This document shows, one piece after another, positions 1-9,661 of a stretch of 64,000 nucleotides of DNA. Location of the stretch: positions 11,500,640-11,564,639 of the forward strand of contig CM029640.1 of NCBI GenBank assembly GCA_017311315.1, in the 5' to 3' direction. Made by a program: the position numbers and the translations under genes. The notes under the pieces were generated by a model, which worked only from the letters and a program-made list of their open reading frames with translations, was not told the DNA's origin and did not search any database. Within the stretch, counting starts at the first letter, position 1, and every line of letters starts with the position of its first letter. The DNA comes from Dendrocalamus latiflorus (taxonomy: Eukaryota; Streptophyta; Magnoliopsida; Poales; Poaceae).

Positions 1-285
1 CTTCTTCTCGAAAGACCCTGGAACTTCTCTGAACGCTACGAAAATCGAATTATTCTTTTGTTTTGCATTCCAAACGGGCCAACATCTCTTGCTCAGTGGA
101 TCACACAACTCACAAGGTTATCTAACTTGATTTTGTGATGTTTCTAGCTTGATTGTGAGTTATAATGTACTTTATACACACAAACACGTGCAAGCATTAA
201 AAATTAGCAACAATTCATCGGGTGACGAGAAAAGAAGATCGAGAAAAGTAGAGTACAACAACCGAATTCAGTTTGAGCTTATAAA
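1..285. other. AT-rich sequence, nothing recognised
   Basis: No coding sequence, terminal repeat or RNA gene could be recognised in this stretch. Confidence 0.4.
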
Positions 286-770
286 TCTATGTTTTTAGCA
301 TTTTATACACTGTAGAGGTTAAAATACACTGTATCTACTGTTAGCTTTTTTAACATAATTAAATTTATATAAAAAAGTTATACATCACGGATAATACAAA
401 GAAATATGGAAAAAAAGAAAAGATAAAAAGCCAAAAAAACTAAGAAGAAAAAAAAATGAATTTGAGAAGTCAAAAGCAAAAGCTCATTGGAGCAGGGTCT
501 TAAAAGCCTTCAGCTTTTGGCTTCCAGTTTCTAAAAGCAAAGACATTTGTAACGTGTCGGCTTTTAATTTCAGCATTTTTTTGGATTTTTGGATTTTTTT
601 GGATTTTTTAGTTTTTTTCTCCCATTTTATTTCTTTACATTGTCCTAAAAAGATATAACAATATTTTTTTCAATTTTTCTCATTTTTTGACTCAGAAAAA
701 GCTAACAGTCATTACAGTGCAATTGCAGCCAAAAGTCAACAGTACAAGTTAGGCTTTTAAGCCATTTGGG
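286..770. mobile_element. two MITE-like copies back to back
   Basis: AT-rich non-coding sequence built of the words AAAAGCC, AGCTTTT, CACTGTA and GATAATACAAAGAAATA. The part from about 500 to 770 reads, as reverse complement, like the copies at 25793-26045 and 54345-54560. The part from about 286 to 495 is related and in the opposite orientation. The ends are inexact and no target duplication was found, so this is a repeat call only. Confidence 0.45.
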
Positions 771-989
771 GGCAACACTGAAAGCCAACTACAGTTTACC
801 TGACATATTGTAAAAACAAGAGTGTTGATGCGAAGAGGGTATTTTACAAAATTCACATGGATGGATTACACTATTCGCTTTGTTTATATTGGCTGCGGCT
901 AATAATCATAGATGGATTACCCCGTTCGTTCTTTATATTTACTACAGCTGATAATTTTTAGCTAAAAATAAATAATAATGATTGAAAGA

Positions 990-1265
990 ATGGGCTAGCC
1001 CTGATCAACTCGGCTTCGGCTTCTGGCTTTTGGCTTATTTTTCACTATTCATAAGTTTCGTCTTTTTCTGAACTTTTGGCTTTTTGCTGAGCTTTTTTGC
1101 CGGTTCTTTTTTTCCCGTATTTGTTTGTATTATACGTAATGGGCTAACATATTTTTTATATTTTTAATTTTTTTTAAATTTAATTATGCTAAATAAGCCT
1201 CTGTCAGCTACAGTGCTTTTTTCAGCCAACTACAGTGTTTTTAGCCATAAGCCATGAGTTTGTTT
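990..1265. mobile_element. MITE, dispersed family M1 (copy 1)
   Basis: The sequence matches, largely base for base, the copy at 43541-43796 and the reverse complement of 54568-54836. Shared landmarks are GTAATGGGCTAACATA, GCCGGTTCTTTTTT and CTGTCAGCTACAGTG. It has no coding capacity. The superfamily is not determined from this copy. Confidence 0.6.
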
Positions 1266-1830
1266 AAGCTTAGGCTTTTAGTTTATAGTTTAAAGCCAGC
1301 TTTTTGGCTTAAGTAACTTAAAAACATTTAGTTTTTAAGTCAAGTCAGGTCATTTAGCATCCTAGCTTTTTATGAGTTGGATGGTGTAGCTTATTACTAG
1401 AAAGTCTAAAATACTCCTGTTATATTAGTTAGCAACAACTCTAATCTCTGTAATTTTATAGTGATTGGATTTGATTTCACAGGACATTTCTTTTTGCGAG
1501 GCACAAGATATTACTGATTGACATTTTCTCCGAGGATTGGTTGGTTAGCAACAACTCTAATCCCTTAGGGCCTGTATAGATGTACATGTCAACAACTGCA
1601 GCATTTACATCTCCAAATCTAATTCAATCTTCAAATTTGGCATTCTAAGGATTGCTCTATATAGATGTACATGTCACAACGGATATGTAGGATCTTTTCG
1701 CGATGAAATCAGAATTTCTGAGGGCTAGAACAAAAGAAATCAAAATAAACAAAAACCTGAAGGACTAAATCATAAAATATCAAAAAAACCCCTAACCCCC
1801 AAATCCTTCGCCGCCCCGCCGCCCGATTCA
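1266..1830. other. non-coding stretch, nothing recognised
   Basis: Mixed-composition sequence. A short phrase (AGCAACAACTCTAATC) occurs twice, near 1430 and 1547. No gene or element end was identified. Confidence 0.35.
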
Positions 1831-2250
1831 TTTTTCCCCGCCGCCTCCATTCCCCCCGCCCCCGCCTTCCCCCGCCGCCCCCTCCTCCTCCGCCTTCCCC
1901 CGCCGCCCCACTCCTCCCCGGACGCCCCACTCCTCCCCCGGTCGCCCCCTTCTCCTCCGCCGCCCCTTCCTCCCTCTGCCGCCCTTCCTCCCCCCGCCGC
2001 CCCCTCCTTCCCCGGCCGCCCTCGCCTTCCCCCGCCGCCCCTCCTCCTCCGCCGCCCTCCTCCTTCCCCGGTCGTCCCCTTCTCCCCCGGCACCCCCTCC
2101 TTCCCCCGCCACCCCACTCTCCCCCGGTCGCCCCCTCCGTCCCCAGCCCCCCCTCCTCCGCCGCCCCCTTCCCCGGTCGCCCCCTTCTCCCCCGGCACCC
2201 TCTCCTCCCCCCTCCGCCCCTCCTTCCCCCGCCGCCCCCTCCTCCCTGGC
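1831..2250. repeat. GC-rich (CCGCC/CCTCC) low-complexity tandem block
   Basis: About 420 bases built almost only from CCCCCGCC, CCTCCTCC and CCCCGGTCGCCCC blocks. This leaves frames open on the minus strand that would encode Gly/Arg/Glu-rich repeats. Their composition is explained by the repeat, so no gene is called. Confidence 0.6.
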
Positions 2251-2730
2251 TCCGAGCGACGGCGACGGCGACCTCGACTACTCCGAGAGCGAGCCACCAG
2301 CGGCGGATGGCCGGGTGGCGACTGGAGCGCCGGCGGCGAGTTCGTCATCACACGGAATGCTACCCTCGGCTCCGGCTACACTGCTCCTCTTCCTGCGGCG
2401 GTGCGGCCGTCGTCCACTCGTCCGAGCTCCGGTGACCTGTGTGCCTCCTTCCCCTCTACTCTCTGTCTCTGGTCTCTGCTGTGATGGTTGATAGGTTGTC
2501 GGGAACTCGGGATTGGGGAATCTGGGGTTGGCTGGACGTGGCCCGTGAGACAGAGATGTCGATGTGGGGGGGGGGGGGTGGGGTGACTGGGGGAGGCGAG
2601 GTAGAGCCGTAGAGGCTGAGGCGGCCGGCTGCTGGCGCCGGTGTGCCTCCCATGCCCGCGCATGCTCCCTGTGCTCGGAGGAGTTGGAGCGAGGACGGTG
2701 GAGAAGTGATGGGCTTGGCGCTGCTTGCAG
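2251..2730. other. GC-rich unassigned sequence
   Basis: Short overlapping open frames are present on both strands, but none has a recognisable domain. There is a long run of G near 2565-2577. It may be captured exon-like sequence, but this is not shown. Confidence 0.25.
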
Positions 2731-2956
2731 TTGGGCCGGATATCCGAAAAATATATCCGGGTATTATCCGAAAAAATCCCGGATAGTATCTGTATCCGCC
2801 GGATAGTTCTTTTCTGAATCCGAATCTGTATCCGAAAACAACTATCCGAATCCGACTCCGAATCCGATAATTATCCGATATAACTATCCGAATTCGATCC
2901 GACTCGGATTCGGCGGTCGGTCGGTCGGGAAATATCCGATCCGTTTTCACCCCTAC
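2731..2956. mobile_element. hAT-type terminal fragment with ATCCG repeats
   Basis: The segment is packed with TATCCG, GAATCCGA and the reverse, and ends at 2956 with the reverse complement of TAGGGGTGAAAACGGATC. This agrees with Ac-like hAT termini (TAGGG-G/A-TGAAAACGG followed by subterminal repeats). No matching left terminus was found. It therefore looks like one end of a truncated element, directly abutting the MFS fragment that starts at 2957. Confidence 0.5.
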
Positions 2957-3091
2957 CTTCGCCTCCTCTGTTGCCAACACCATGGACTTGGACTTGGCAC
3001 GCGGGTCAGCAGCGAAGAACCACATGAGTACGCCCAACACAACGCTGATGAGGGCCACGATGTGGAAGGTGAGCCGCCAGCCGACGGTGTT
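2957..3091 (-). pseudogene. fragment of a major facilitator superfamily transporter
   Basis: Read on the minus strand, about 45 codons give a membrane-helix-like segment containing WRLTFHIVALISVVLGVLMW followed by FFAADPR. I associate this with a plant MFS transporter family, in which a Trp-Arg pair precedes a helix that ends FFAADP. The frame has no start or stop of its own and runs straight into the hAT terminus. Upstream on the minus strand a roughly 55-base GC-rich segment is tandemly duplicated (about 3080-3130 and 3137-3185). This is probably a captured or truncated exon and not a working gene. The family assignment is from memory of the motif. Confidence 0.5.
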
Positions 3092-3313
3092 GGGGACAGG
3101 GAGGAGGCCTGCGGGGTTGCTGCAGGGGTCGCGGGAGGCCGACGGTGTTGGAATGGGGAAGAGGCTTGCGGGGTCACCGGCGAGGTCGTGGGAGACTAGC
3201 GGGGTCGCAGGTCGCCAGCGGATTGCTGCGCAACCCTAATCGCCTTAGAGGCGATTCGGTTCGAGAGGGGAATTGGGGAGGGTCGAGTGCTAAGGAAACA
3301 AATGAACAATTGC

Positions 3314-3359
<46 letters not shown>

Positions 3360-3433
3360 GGTGGATGTAAAAGGTGTAACTACACCAGGTGTAATTAGTA
3401 TTTTCCCTATATATATATATACACACACACATA
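3314..3433. repeat. (TA)n-(CA)n microsatellites, two blocks
   Basis: Pure dinucleotide tracts TATATA...CACACA occupy 3314-3359 and again about 3408-3431. They are separated by about 50 bases of unique sequence. Confidence 0.9.
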
Positions 3434-3514
3434 CCAATGTCATTTCATAGGTAATTTTGATGAACTTTAGTGGCAAAGTGTTATTTTTATTCCGCAAAAG
3501 CTAAAAAAGCACCA

Positions 3515-3872
3515 TAGGACTGCTTATGGCTTTTAGTTATAATAGGCTTTTCCAAAGGCCTAGTTGAAAAGCCTGTTTAGGCTTTGGCTTTTTTTCTTTT
3601 AAAATAAAGAAAAAGCCTAAACAAATAGGACCTCAGAAGGAGAGAGCGGGCGGTGGAAAAAGTGAAAAAGAGATACGTACGCGAGATGGGAGCAAAAGGA
3701 GTAGAGTGCGTAATGTGCCTATAACCCATTGCCTTATCCCCGAAGTGAGACGTGAGCAAGAGATATGGAAAAGCTGCTTTTGAGAAACTAGATGTTTATA
3801 TTAGCTTATAGCTTTTGACTTATCTAAACAGAAACTCTAAATAGAAGCTAGAAGCCACTATAAACAGTCCTA
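3515..3872. mobile_element. MITE with TAGGACTG termini
   Basis: The ends are inverted repeats: TAGGACTGCTTATGGCTTTT on the left and the reverse complement TAGGACTGTTTATAGTGGCT on the right. The internal sequence is AT-rich with AAAAGCC/GGCTTTT words and no ORF. Target duplication is uncertain. Confidence 0.6.
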
Positions 3873-3995
3873 AACAGTGGAGTGCCAATGCAACTAATTG
3901 CTAGCCCCGCTGTCATGGCACATATATCTTTTCAGACTGAAGACCATGATTCAAGCATCGTTAGTTGCGCACAAGCTCTTGGCTGCTGAGCCTCA

Positions 3996-4218
3996 GGGTC
4001 TATTCTTTTCAGCTCCTAAAAGTTGATTTTTGACTTTTTTTACAGTATCTAACTTTTAAACAGAGTATCTTTTCAAGATAGGTCTACTAGTTAATTGTAG
4101 TACATATTGTACCGACTTCATCTATATTGGCAAAAACCGCACGTAAGTTTCTGTTACTCTATAATCTCTCGCATGAACAGCTCAAAAGCCATAAACTCCA
4201 ACTAAAAAGAACAGACCC
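3996..4218. mobile_element. 223-bp MITE, GGGTCTRTTC termini, TSD TCA
   Basis: The left end GGGTCTATTCTTTTCAG pairs with the right end (reverse complement GGGTCTGTTCTTTTTAG). It is flanked on both sides by TCA (3993-3995 and 4219-4221). The terminus is shared with 50637-50873 and resembles 53443-53820. It has no coding capacity. Confidence 0.75.
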
Positions 4219-4225
4219 TCAGTAA

Positions 4226-4406
4226 GGGCACTCCCAACAGTTTTTTTATTCGATACTTTAGCCATGTCACATCACTTTTTTATTTAGATTTGAGAGAAAG
4301 AAGCAAGTTAAAGATACAAACGATTGAAGTGATTGCTACTAAGATCATATGTAACCTTTCTCTTCTCTAGTAACAAAGTATAGCACAAAACTACTGATGA
4401 GTGCCC
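4226..4406. mobile_element. Tourist-like MITE (PIF/Harbinger), TSD TAA
   Basis: It has termini GGGCACTCCCAACAG and, on the right, the reverse complement GGGCACTCATCAG, flanked by TAA on both sides (4223-4225, 4407-4409). The terminal sequence and TWA-type target duplication are those of Tourist elements. It is 181 bp and non-coding. Confidence 0.75.
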
Positions 4407-4519
4407 TAACCAATTACACGCCCTTTAGGAAGGAGTAAGTGCACCATAATCCCCTAGGCATTTAATTACTTATGTGTGACAGGAATCGACTAGCACTACT
4501 ACAGAAAGGCTAATAGTAG

Positions 4520-4850
4520 ACGCCAAATCACAGACGGTTTTGTGAAACCGTCTGTAATGTACACTATTACAGACGGTTTTAATTTGAAGGCAGTCTGTGG
4601 TATTTGTGGCGGGAAAAAGGAGTATCACAGACGGTTCTTACCTCTGAACCGTCTGTGATACTGGAATATCACATACGGTTTTTATAAAAAACCGTCTGTG
4701 ATACTCTGGGATTATCACAGACGGTTTTTTATTAAAAACCGTCTGTGTTGTGTAGACTATCACAGACGGTTGTTGTTAAGAACCGTCTGTTAATGTTCAC
4801 AGACGGTTTTTAACAAGAACCGTTTGTGATGTCCCTTTGTCTGTCATATT
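4520..4850. repeat. left CACTA subterminal array
   Basis: There are about a dozen ACAGACGGTTTT motifs in alternating orientation, each pair able to form a short hairpin (ACAGACGGTTTT...AAAACCGTCTGT). In En/Spm elements such motifs bind the TNPA-type protein; that role is inferred here. Confidence 0.85.
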
Positions 4851-4955
4851 CTGTTCATGATGAGAGGTTAATATATAAGTACACATTGCTTCTAATAACT
4901 TAACTACAGAACTACTGAGACAAGAGATCACAAATTAAAGGCAAATTTATTAGTT

Positions 4956-5507
4956 TCAATTGGATGCAAATTTACTACAAATGTCGCACAGGTAAAGAGT
5001 TTCCCAGATTGTAATCTTTTGGGCTTCGTACGCTTCTTCTTCGTCTTTGGGACTTGGAGGATCAGCGGCTAAATTCTCGAACGCCGTTAAGATTGCCCTT
5101 GTCCTCAGCACTTCCTCCTGCAGCCTGGGCAAATGATCAGCATCATTCATAATGTCGTAGAGGATAGCATGAAAAGATTCCTCAGAATCTGCCGTTTCTG
5201 CTTGATCGGCAAGGCTATCCATCAGTCTCTGCAATGCGTGTAGAGCTTCTTCCGCATTGCGCACATTGTGGAGAAGAACCAGGGTGAGGGCTGTTTCCCT
5301 TTCTTGAGCGACAGCGAGACGCCTCCGTCGACGGCGGATGATCAGGTCAAGCTGACGGATGCAAGAAAGTCGGGGAAGGAGAGCAGGGCGTGTGCGGAAA
5401 AGTTGCTCCAGATGCAAATTGCTGGCCGCCTGTGTAAGGTTCTGGCCGAACAATTCGTGATGAACAGATGAGAGGAAGGAGATGATCACAAGAATAGTAG
5501 AATCCAT
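4956..5507 (-). CDS. hypothetical protein carried by the CACTA element
   Basis: A 183-codon frame with ATG start (5505-5507) and stop at the left side of the element, running towards the left terminus. The product is not recognised. It has a hydrophobic N-terminus (MDSTILVIISFLSS), an Arg run near residues 58-62, and a leucine- and glutamate-rich helical middle (about residues 70-150) that may be coiled coil. Two Cys lie near the C-terminus (LCDIC). It lies between the left subterminal array and an internal third array, and the sequence upstream of its start has an AT-rich TTAAATATG stretch. It could be captured host coding sequence or an element-specific gene. The length of the frame within mixed composition argues for coding, but nothing else confirms expression. 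Confidence 0.4.
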   Translation of the reverse strand: MDSTILVIISFLSSVHHELFGQNLTQAASNLHLEQLFRTRPALLPRLSCIRQLDLIIRRRRRRLAVAQERETALTLVLLHNVRNAEEALHALQRLMDSLADQAETADSEESFHAILYDIMNDADHLPRLQEEVLRTRAILTAFENLAADPPSPKDEEEAYEAQKITIWETLYLCDICSKFASN

Positions 5508-5559
5508 ATTGTACGACGTACGTAGAAGAGACCTGGATTAGGCGCGCATATTTAACCTT

Positions 5560-5835
5560 TAGCACAGACGGTTCGTATACCCAAACATTAATGATATAGA
5601 CGCTTCGTATAACAATCGAGAGACGTTAATTAGACGATCGAAACACGAAGCGTTCTGGCAATGGAAACACGCGCGAAACACGAAGCGTTCTGGCAATGGA
5701 ACTTATGACAACGGTTTTTTATAAAAAAACCGTCTGTGATAATATTTATCACAGACGATTTTAATAAAAAACTGTCTGTGATAAGCTGGTTATCACAGAC
5801 GGTTTTTAATTAAAAACCGTCTGTGATAACCTCCC
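5560..5835. repeat. internal third array of CACTA subterminal motifs
   Basis: Copies of ACAGACGGTT and AAAACCGTCTGTGATA recur at about 5563-5580 and 5707-5832, well inside the element. A near-perfect 33-base pair of inverted motifs lies at 5790-5825. This suggests a nested or rearranged CACTA end. Confidence 0.75.
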
Positions 5836-5934
5836 TATATATACTTTCTGGCTAGGGTTTTCCCTGTGTGCTGCGTAGTTATTCGATATAGATCTAATTA
5901 AATCCCGAGCCCGTCGTCGCCTCCGCCTCCCCGA

Positions 5935-6200
5935 ACCCTCGTCGGCCGCCTCCCCGAGCCCCTCGCCGGCCGCCTCCCCCGACCCCGTCGCTGGCCGCCT
6001 CCCCCGAGCCCCTCGTCGAGCCCGTCGCCGGTCGCCTCCCCCGAGCCCCTCGTCGAGCCCGTCGCCGGCCGCCTCCCCCGAGCCCCTCGTCGAGCCCGTC
6101 GCCGGCCGCCTCCCCCGAGCCCCTCGTCGAGCCCGTCGCCGGTCACCTCCCCCGAGCCCCTCGTCGAGCCCGTCGCCGGCTGCCTCCCCCGAGCCCCCGA
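5935..6200. repeat. 36-bp GC-rich minisatellite
   Basis: A 36-base unit built on CCCGAGCCCCTCGTCGAG, followed by CCCGTCGCCGG and CGCCTC, is repeated about six times with few differences. The unit is 12 codons long, so frames stay open in several phases. The Arg/Gly/Pro ORFs on the minus strand are artefacts of the repeat. Confidence 0.85.
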
Positions 6201-6289
6201 TTACCGTCTGCATTGTGAGCACTTTCTGTGATGGACTAGGGTTTTGAGTATTGTGAGCAGTTTCTGTGATGGACTATGGTTTTGAGCAT

Positions 6290-6665
6290 TGTGAGCATTG
6301 TTTACTGCAGTAGCTTAATTAGTTTGCTATTTGGTACATTGTTTACTGCAGTAGCTTAATTAGTTTGCTATTTGGTACATACTACATTGGTACATTGTTT
6401 ACTGCAGTAGCTTAATTAGTTTGCTATTTGGTACATATTACATTGGTACATTGTTTACTGCAGTAGCTTAATTTAATTTGCTATTTGGTACATACTACAT
6501 TGGTACATTGTTTACTGCAGTTGCTTAATTAGTTTGCTATTTGGTACATATTATATTGGTACATTGTTTACTGCAGTAGCTTAGTTTAATTTGCTATTTG
6601 GTACATACTACATTGGTACATTGTTTACTGCAGTTGCTTAATTAGTTTGCTATTTGGTACATATT
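6290..6665. repeat. about 58-bp AT-rich minisatellite
   Basis: A unit containing TTGTTTACTGCAGTAGCTTA, then ATTAGTTTGCTATTTGGTAC, is repeated six times with small variants (GCAGTTGC versus GCAGTAGC). It immediately follows the CACTA cargo region and has no coding capacity. Confidence 0.88.
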
Positions 6666-6666
6666 A

Positions 6667-6990
6667 CTGCACAAATTAACCAATCAAGGACCACTCTAGT
6701 GTATATGCCACATAGACCTTCAAGGGGCATGAAGTAAGTGACACACTCGAGTGTTCCCGTTCAATGAACCGGATACACTAGTTTGTGTCATGTTTCACTG
6801 TTCTTGCTTCCTCATTTAGTAGCGGGACGGCCAAGATTAATCTTGTGCAACCCTACAATTTGAGAGCACAAATTAACCAATCAAGGACCACTCTAGTGTA
6901 TATGCCACATAGACCTTCAAGGGGCATGAAGTAAGTGACACACTCGAGTGTTCCCGTTCAATGAACCGGATACACTAGTTTGTGTCATTT
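6667..6990. repeat. about 123-bp direct duplication
   Basis: A block starting GCACAAATTAACCAATCAAG and ending CACTAGTTTGTGTCAT occurs at 6667-6790 and again at 6867-6988. A third, partial copy (CTCTAGTGTTCCCGTTCAAT...CACTAGTTT) lies at about 7877-7916. Confidence 0.85.
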
Positions 6991-7093
6991 GCTTCATATA
7001 ACTTTGTTTAGAGACCTTGTAGTAGTAGTATATGCCAACTACTGCCGAGATGTGATGTCCACTCCCACAATCCATCTTTTTCCTTCTTAAATG

Positions 7094-7416
7094 CAAGGCA
7101 ATTTTATTACAAAAGTGCAAAAAAAGACATTCCCAGATTCTTCGTGAGCAGCCGACATAGCAGACTTCTTCGGTGAGCGACTATCCATCTGCTTCTTCCC
7201 ACTCCTTTTCTTCATCTCTGGTCTCTGGATCACGTACGCCGGTAGCGATGATTCTGAATCATCGCTACTAGCGTACGTGATCCAGAGACCAGAGATGAAG
7301 AAAAGGAGTGGGAAGAAGCAGATGGATAGTCACTCACCGAAGAAGTCGGCTATGTGGCTGCTCACGAAGAATTTGGGAATGTCTTTTTTTTGCACTTTTG
7401 TAATAAAATTGCCTTG
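7094..7416. repeat. long inverted repeat 1 (arms about 160 bp)
   Basis: The left arm 7094-7254 and right arm 7256-7416 are near-perfect reverse complements meeting at 7255 with almost no spacer (GATGATTC/GAATCATC). Only a few mismatches are visible, such as GGTAGCG versus CTAGCG. A transcript would fold into one long hairpin. Confidence 0.9.
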
Positions 7417-7502
7417 AATTTTGCGGGAAAAAGAAGGATTGTCGGAGTGGAGAATGTTGTGGATGAGGTTCCCAGATAAAGAAATCTTGCGATTGTTGCA
7501 AA

Positions 7503-7844
7503 AGATACATGGACCATTTGGGTGGAAAGATGAAATGTTTCGTCAGGCGCATGACTGCCAATTCGAAGCATAGCATAGCATCCGAGGCACATCCGAGGTC
7601 TGCTGGTGTGTCTTGAGGAATCCCAAGAGCTGGTCTTCAGATGGAGCATAGCATCTGAGGCACATCCGAGGCCTGCTGCTGTGTCTTGAGGAATGCCACA
7701 TCTGAAGACCAGCTCTTGGCATTCCTCAAGACACACCAGCAGACCTCGGATGTGCCTTGGATGCTATGCTATGCTATGCTTCGAATTGGCAGTCATGCGC
7801 CTGACGAAACAGTTCATCTTTCCACCCAAATGCTCTATGTATCT
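7503..7844. repeat. long inverted repeat 2 (arms about 145 bp)
   Basis: The left arm 7503-7643 pairs with 7698-7844. Both carry GACTGCCAATTCGAAGCATA or its complement and the CATCTGAAGACCAG/CTGGTCTTCAGATG ends. The 54-base loop is itself a partial duplication of the arm. It lies only about 90 bp from inverted repeat 1. Confidence 0.88.
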
Positions 7845-7989
7845 AGCCAAAAAACAGCAAATGAAGCAAGTGACATACTCTAGTGTTCCCGTTCAATAAA
7901 CCGGATACACTAGTTTAGGGACTTTGCTATTTGGTTTATAGTATTAGCAACTAAAGTAGGTGCTAAGATAGGCACATCACCCCCTCTAC

Positions 7990-8700
7990 TCCTCTCCTCT
8001 CTTGCAATTCAATATGATCACTTTCTCATCTTATCTTATGCCATACAATGAGAACTTCCATTGGATTTTAATTGTAATTATACCAAAATGGAACAAGGCT
8101 ATATACCTTGATTCTCTAAGTAAGAACAAATCCAAGTACACAGCTATCGCCGAAATACTCGATAGGTAAGTACATTGTACATTGTACTCTTTCTTTCCTT
8201 CCGAATGACTAATCTAACTTTTTCGAATAACGAAGGTCATTCGTCACATACGTTCAACAAACAAGTGGCTCGACGACAGCTGCCAAGCCCTTGAAACATG
8301 ATCGCAATTTTCGGGTATTGACTAGCTACACATTAATTAATCATATACAACACTTAGTAGTAATGCCACTTGATTTAACACATTCTATTTTTTGCAGTGC
8401 CACCAGCAGCAGCCGGGCAACACGTGTGGATACTACGTGTGCCACCATATGAGACTACTCCTCGATTCCAGCAAGATCTCCACTCCTAAGTTTGTCAATC
8501 TTTCTACATTTATTTCATACATGTCAAGTTTTATATGTGCGCGCGTTGATATTCCTATCGACAGGTTGCGCCCATCTCTACATCTGCATTGAAATAGCCG
8601 GATTTTGCAAAAAATTCGAGGAGAGTTCATTTGGTTTTTGTGGAGTAAAGTCGTAAGATCAGATGGAGAGTTCCACTGCCCAGAAGATTTTTTATTGTAA
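7990..8700 (+). pseudogene. C-terminal part of a Ulp1-type (C48) cysteine protease
   Basis: Four exons can be read: about 7990-8165, 8236-8314, 8398-8489 and 8598-8700, each bounded by GT/AG with matching phase and ending in TAA. The product has the catalytic triad order of SUMO proteases: His in NFHWILIVI (codon 8059), Asp in YLDSL (codon 8110), Gln-rich QQQPGN, then Cys in TCGYYVC (codon 8425). No N-terminal region or start codon is visible, so only the protease module of about 120 residues remains. Ulp1-like genes are common cargo of grass CACTA and MULE elements. Family members cleave SUMO from target proteins in the nucleus. Whether this copy is expressed cannot be judged. The start of the first exon is not defined. 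Confidence 0.72.
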
Positions 8701-8997
8701 TTCTAAGTGCAAATGCAGTGTAGATCTTTTACAATTGTGTATTTGTTAATGGATATTTTATTTCGATTCAATGAATTGATTTGCGAAATGGATGCTTTAT
8801 GTTTGTGAAATGAAGTGCCTTGTCAATTGGATGTTTTATGTCTGTGAAATGAATTGAGATGTGAAATGTATCTAAAATGAAATGAGATGTGTGAATTGTA
8901 TATGTTTTATGTCTGTGATTATCTGCTTGTTTCAGAGGGCATGGCTAGCATTTCCTGAGGCTAGCCAATAAACAGAAATATATTTAGGGGTTGAAGG

Positions 8998-9290
8998 AAA
9001 TATCACAGACGATTTTTGAGTAAAACCCGTCTGTGATAACTGATAATCACAGACAGTTTTGACTATAAAACCGTCTGTGATACTTATTATCACAAACGGT
9101 TTTTGAGTGAAAACCGTCTGTGATACTTATTATCACAGACGGTTTTTGAGTCAAAACCGTCTGTGATAGCTGATAATCACAGACGGTCTTCGGACCGTCT
9201 GTGATGACCTTCGATTATCACTGACCCATAAATACAGACGGTTCACAAAACCGTCTGTGATGACGTTTTCGAACCGTCTGTGATGACCTT
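8998..9290. repeat. right CACTA subterminal array
   Basis: About a dozen alternating copies of ACAGACGGTTTT/AAAACCGTCTGT end just before the right terminal inverted repeat. This mirrors the left array. Confidence 0.85.
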
Positions 9291-9481
9291 TTCTGTAGTA
9301 GTGTAGTAAACTAGTCAATGCACAGGTTGGTCTGATTTTCATGGCACGAACTACAGCAAAGTCTTTCCTCCACACATGTAGCAGGCTATCTTGGTTTTGC
9401 GCTAAATCAGCAAGAACTCACCGATGTAGAAGCAATCAACCCATGTCTTCCCAAACCGTGAGCAATGAAATTCATCACAAA

Positions 9482-9661
9482 TCAATAACCAGATAGATAA
9501 GGAAGAATACCATGACGAAGGTAAGGATAGAAAGACAAGAACAGACGAGGATAGCACATTATTAAATTTTTATTTTACAAAATAAATTTTTGAAGCTCTC
9601 CTATTAACGACCATTCTAACTAGGTCACGTCCTACAGTCAACCTGGCTCTGATACCACCTC
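9482..9661 (-). mobile_element. partial second copy of the gypsy leader with primer-binding site
   Basis: These 180 bases match 17641-17820 with one visible difference (CTCTCC versus CTCTTC). They include TGGTATCAGAGC (complementary to initiator tRNA-Met) at 9646-9657 on the minus strand, next to the LTR at 9662. Reading leftwards, the copy stops abruptly at 9482. It shows that a further element once continued past the 3' LTR. Confidence 0.88.

Larger units (their letters stand above)
4494..9303. mobile_element. CACTA (En/Spm) element, complete, non-autonomous
   Basis: Both ends carry CACTACTACAGAAA in inverted orientation (4494-4507 and 9290-9303), and the element is flanked by the 3-bp duplication TAG (4491-4493, 9304-9306). 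Both subterminal regions are filled with direct and inverted copies of ACAGACGGTTTT. No En/Spm-type transposase (TNPD/tnp2) was recognised in its 4810 bp, so mobility would depend on a related autonomous element. Cargo includes an antisense ORF (4956-5507), several minisatellites, two long inverted repeats and the C-terminal module of a Ulp1-type protease (to 8700). Confidence 0.92.

Noticed and set aside
1709..2351. Overlapping Gly/Arg-rich ORFs on the minus strand
   Set aside because: They follow from CCGCC/CCTCC low-complexity sequence that lacks stop codons in several phases; no domain and no consistent start.
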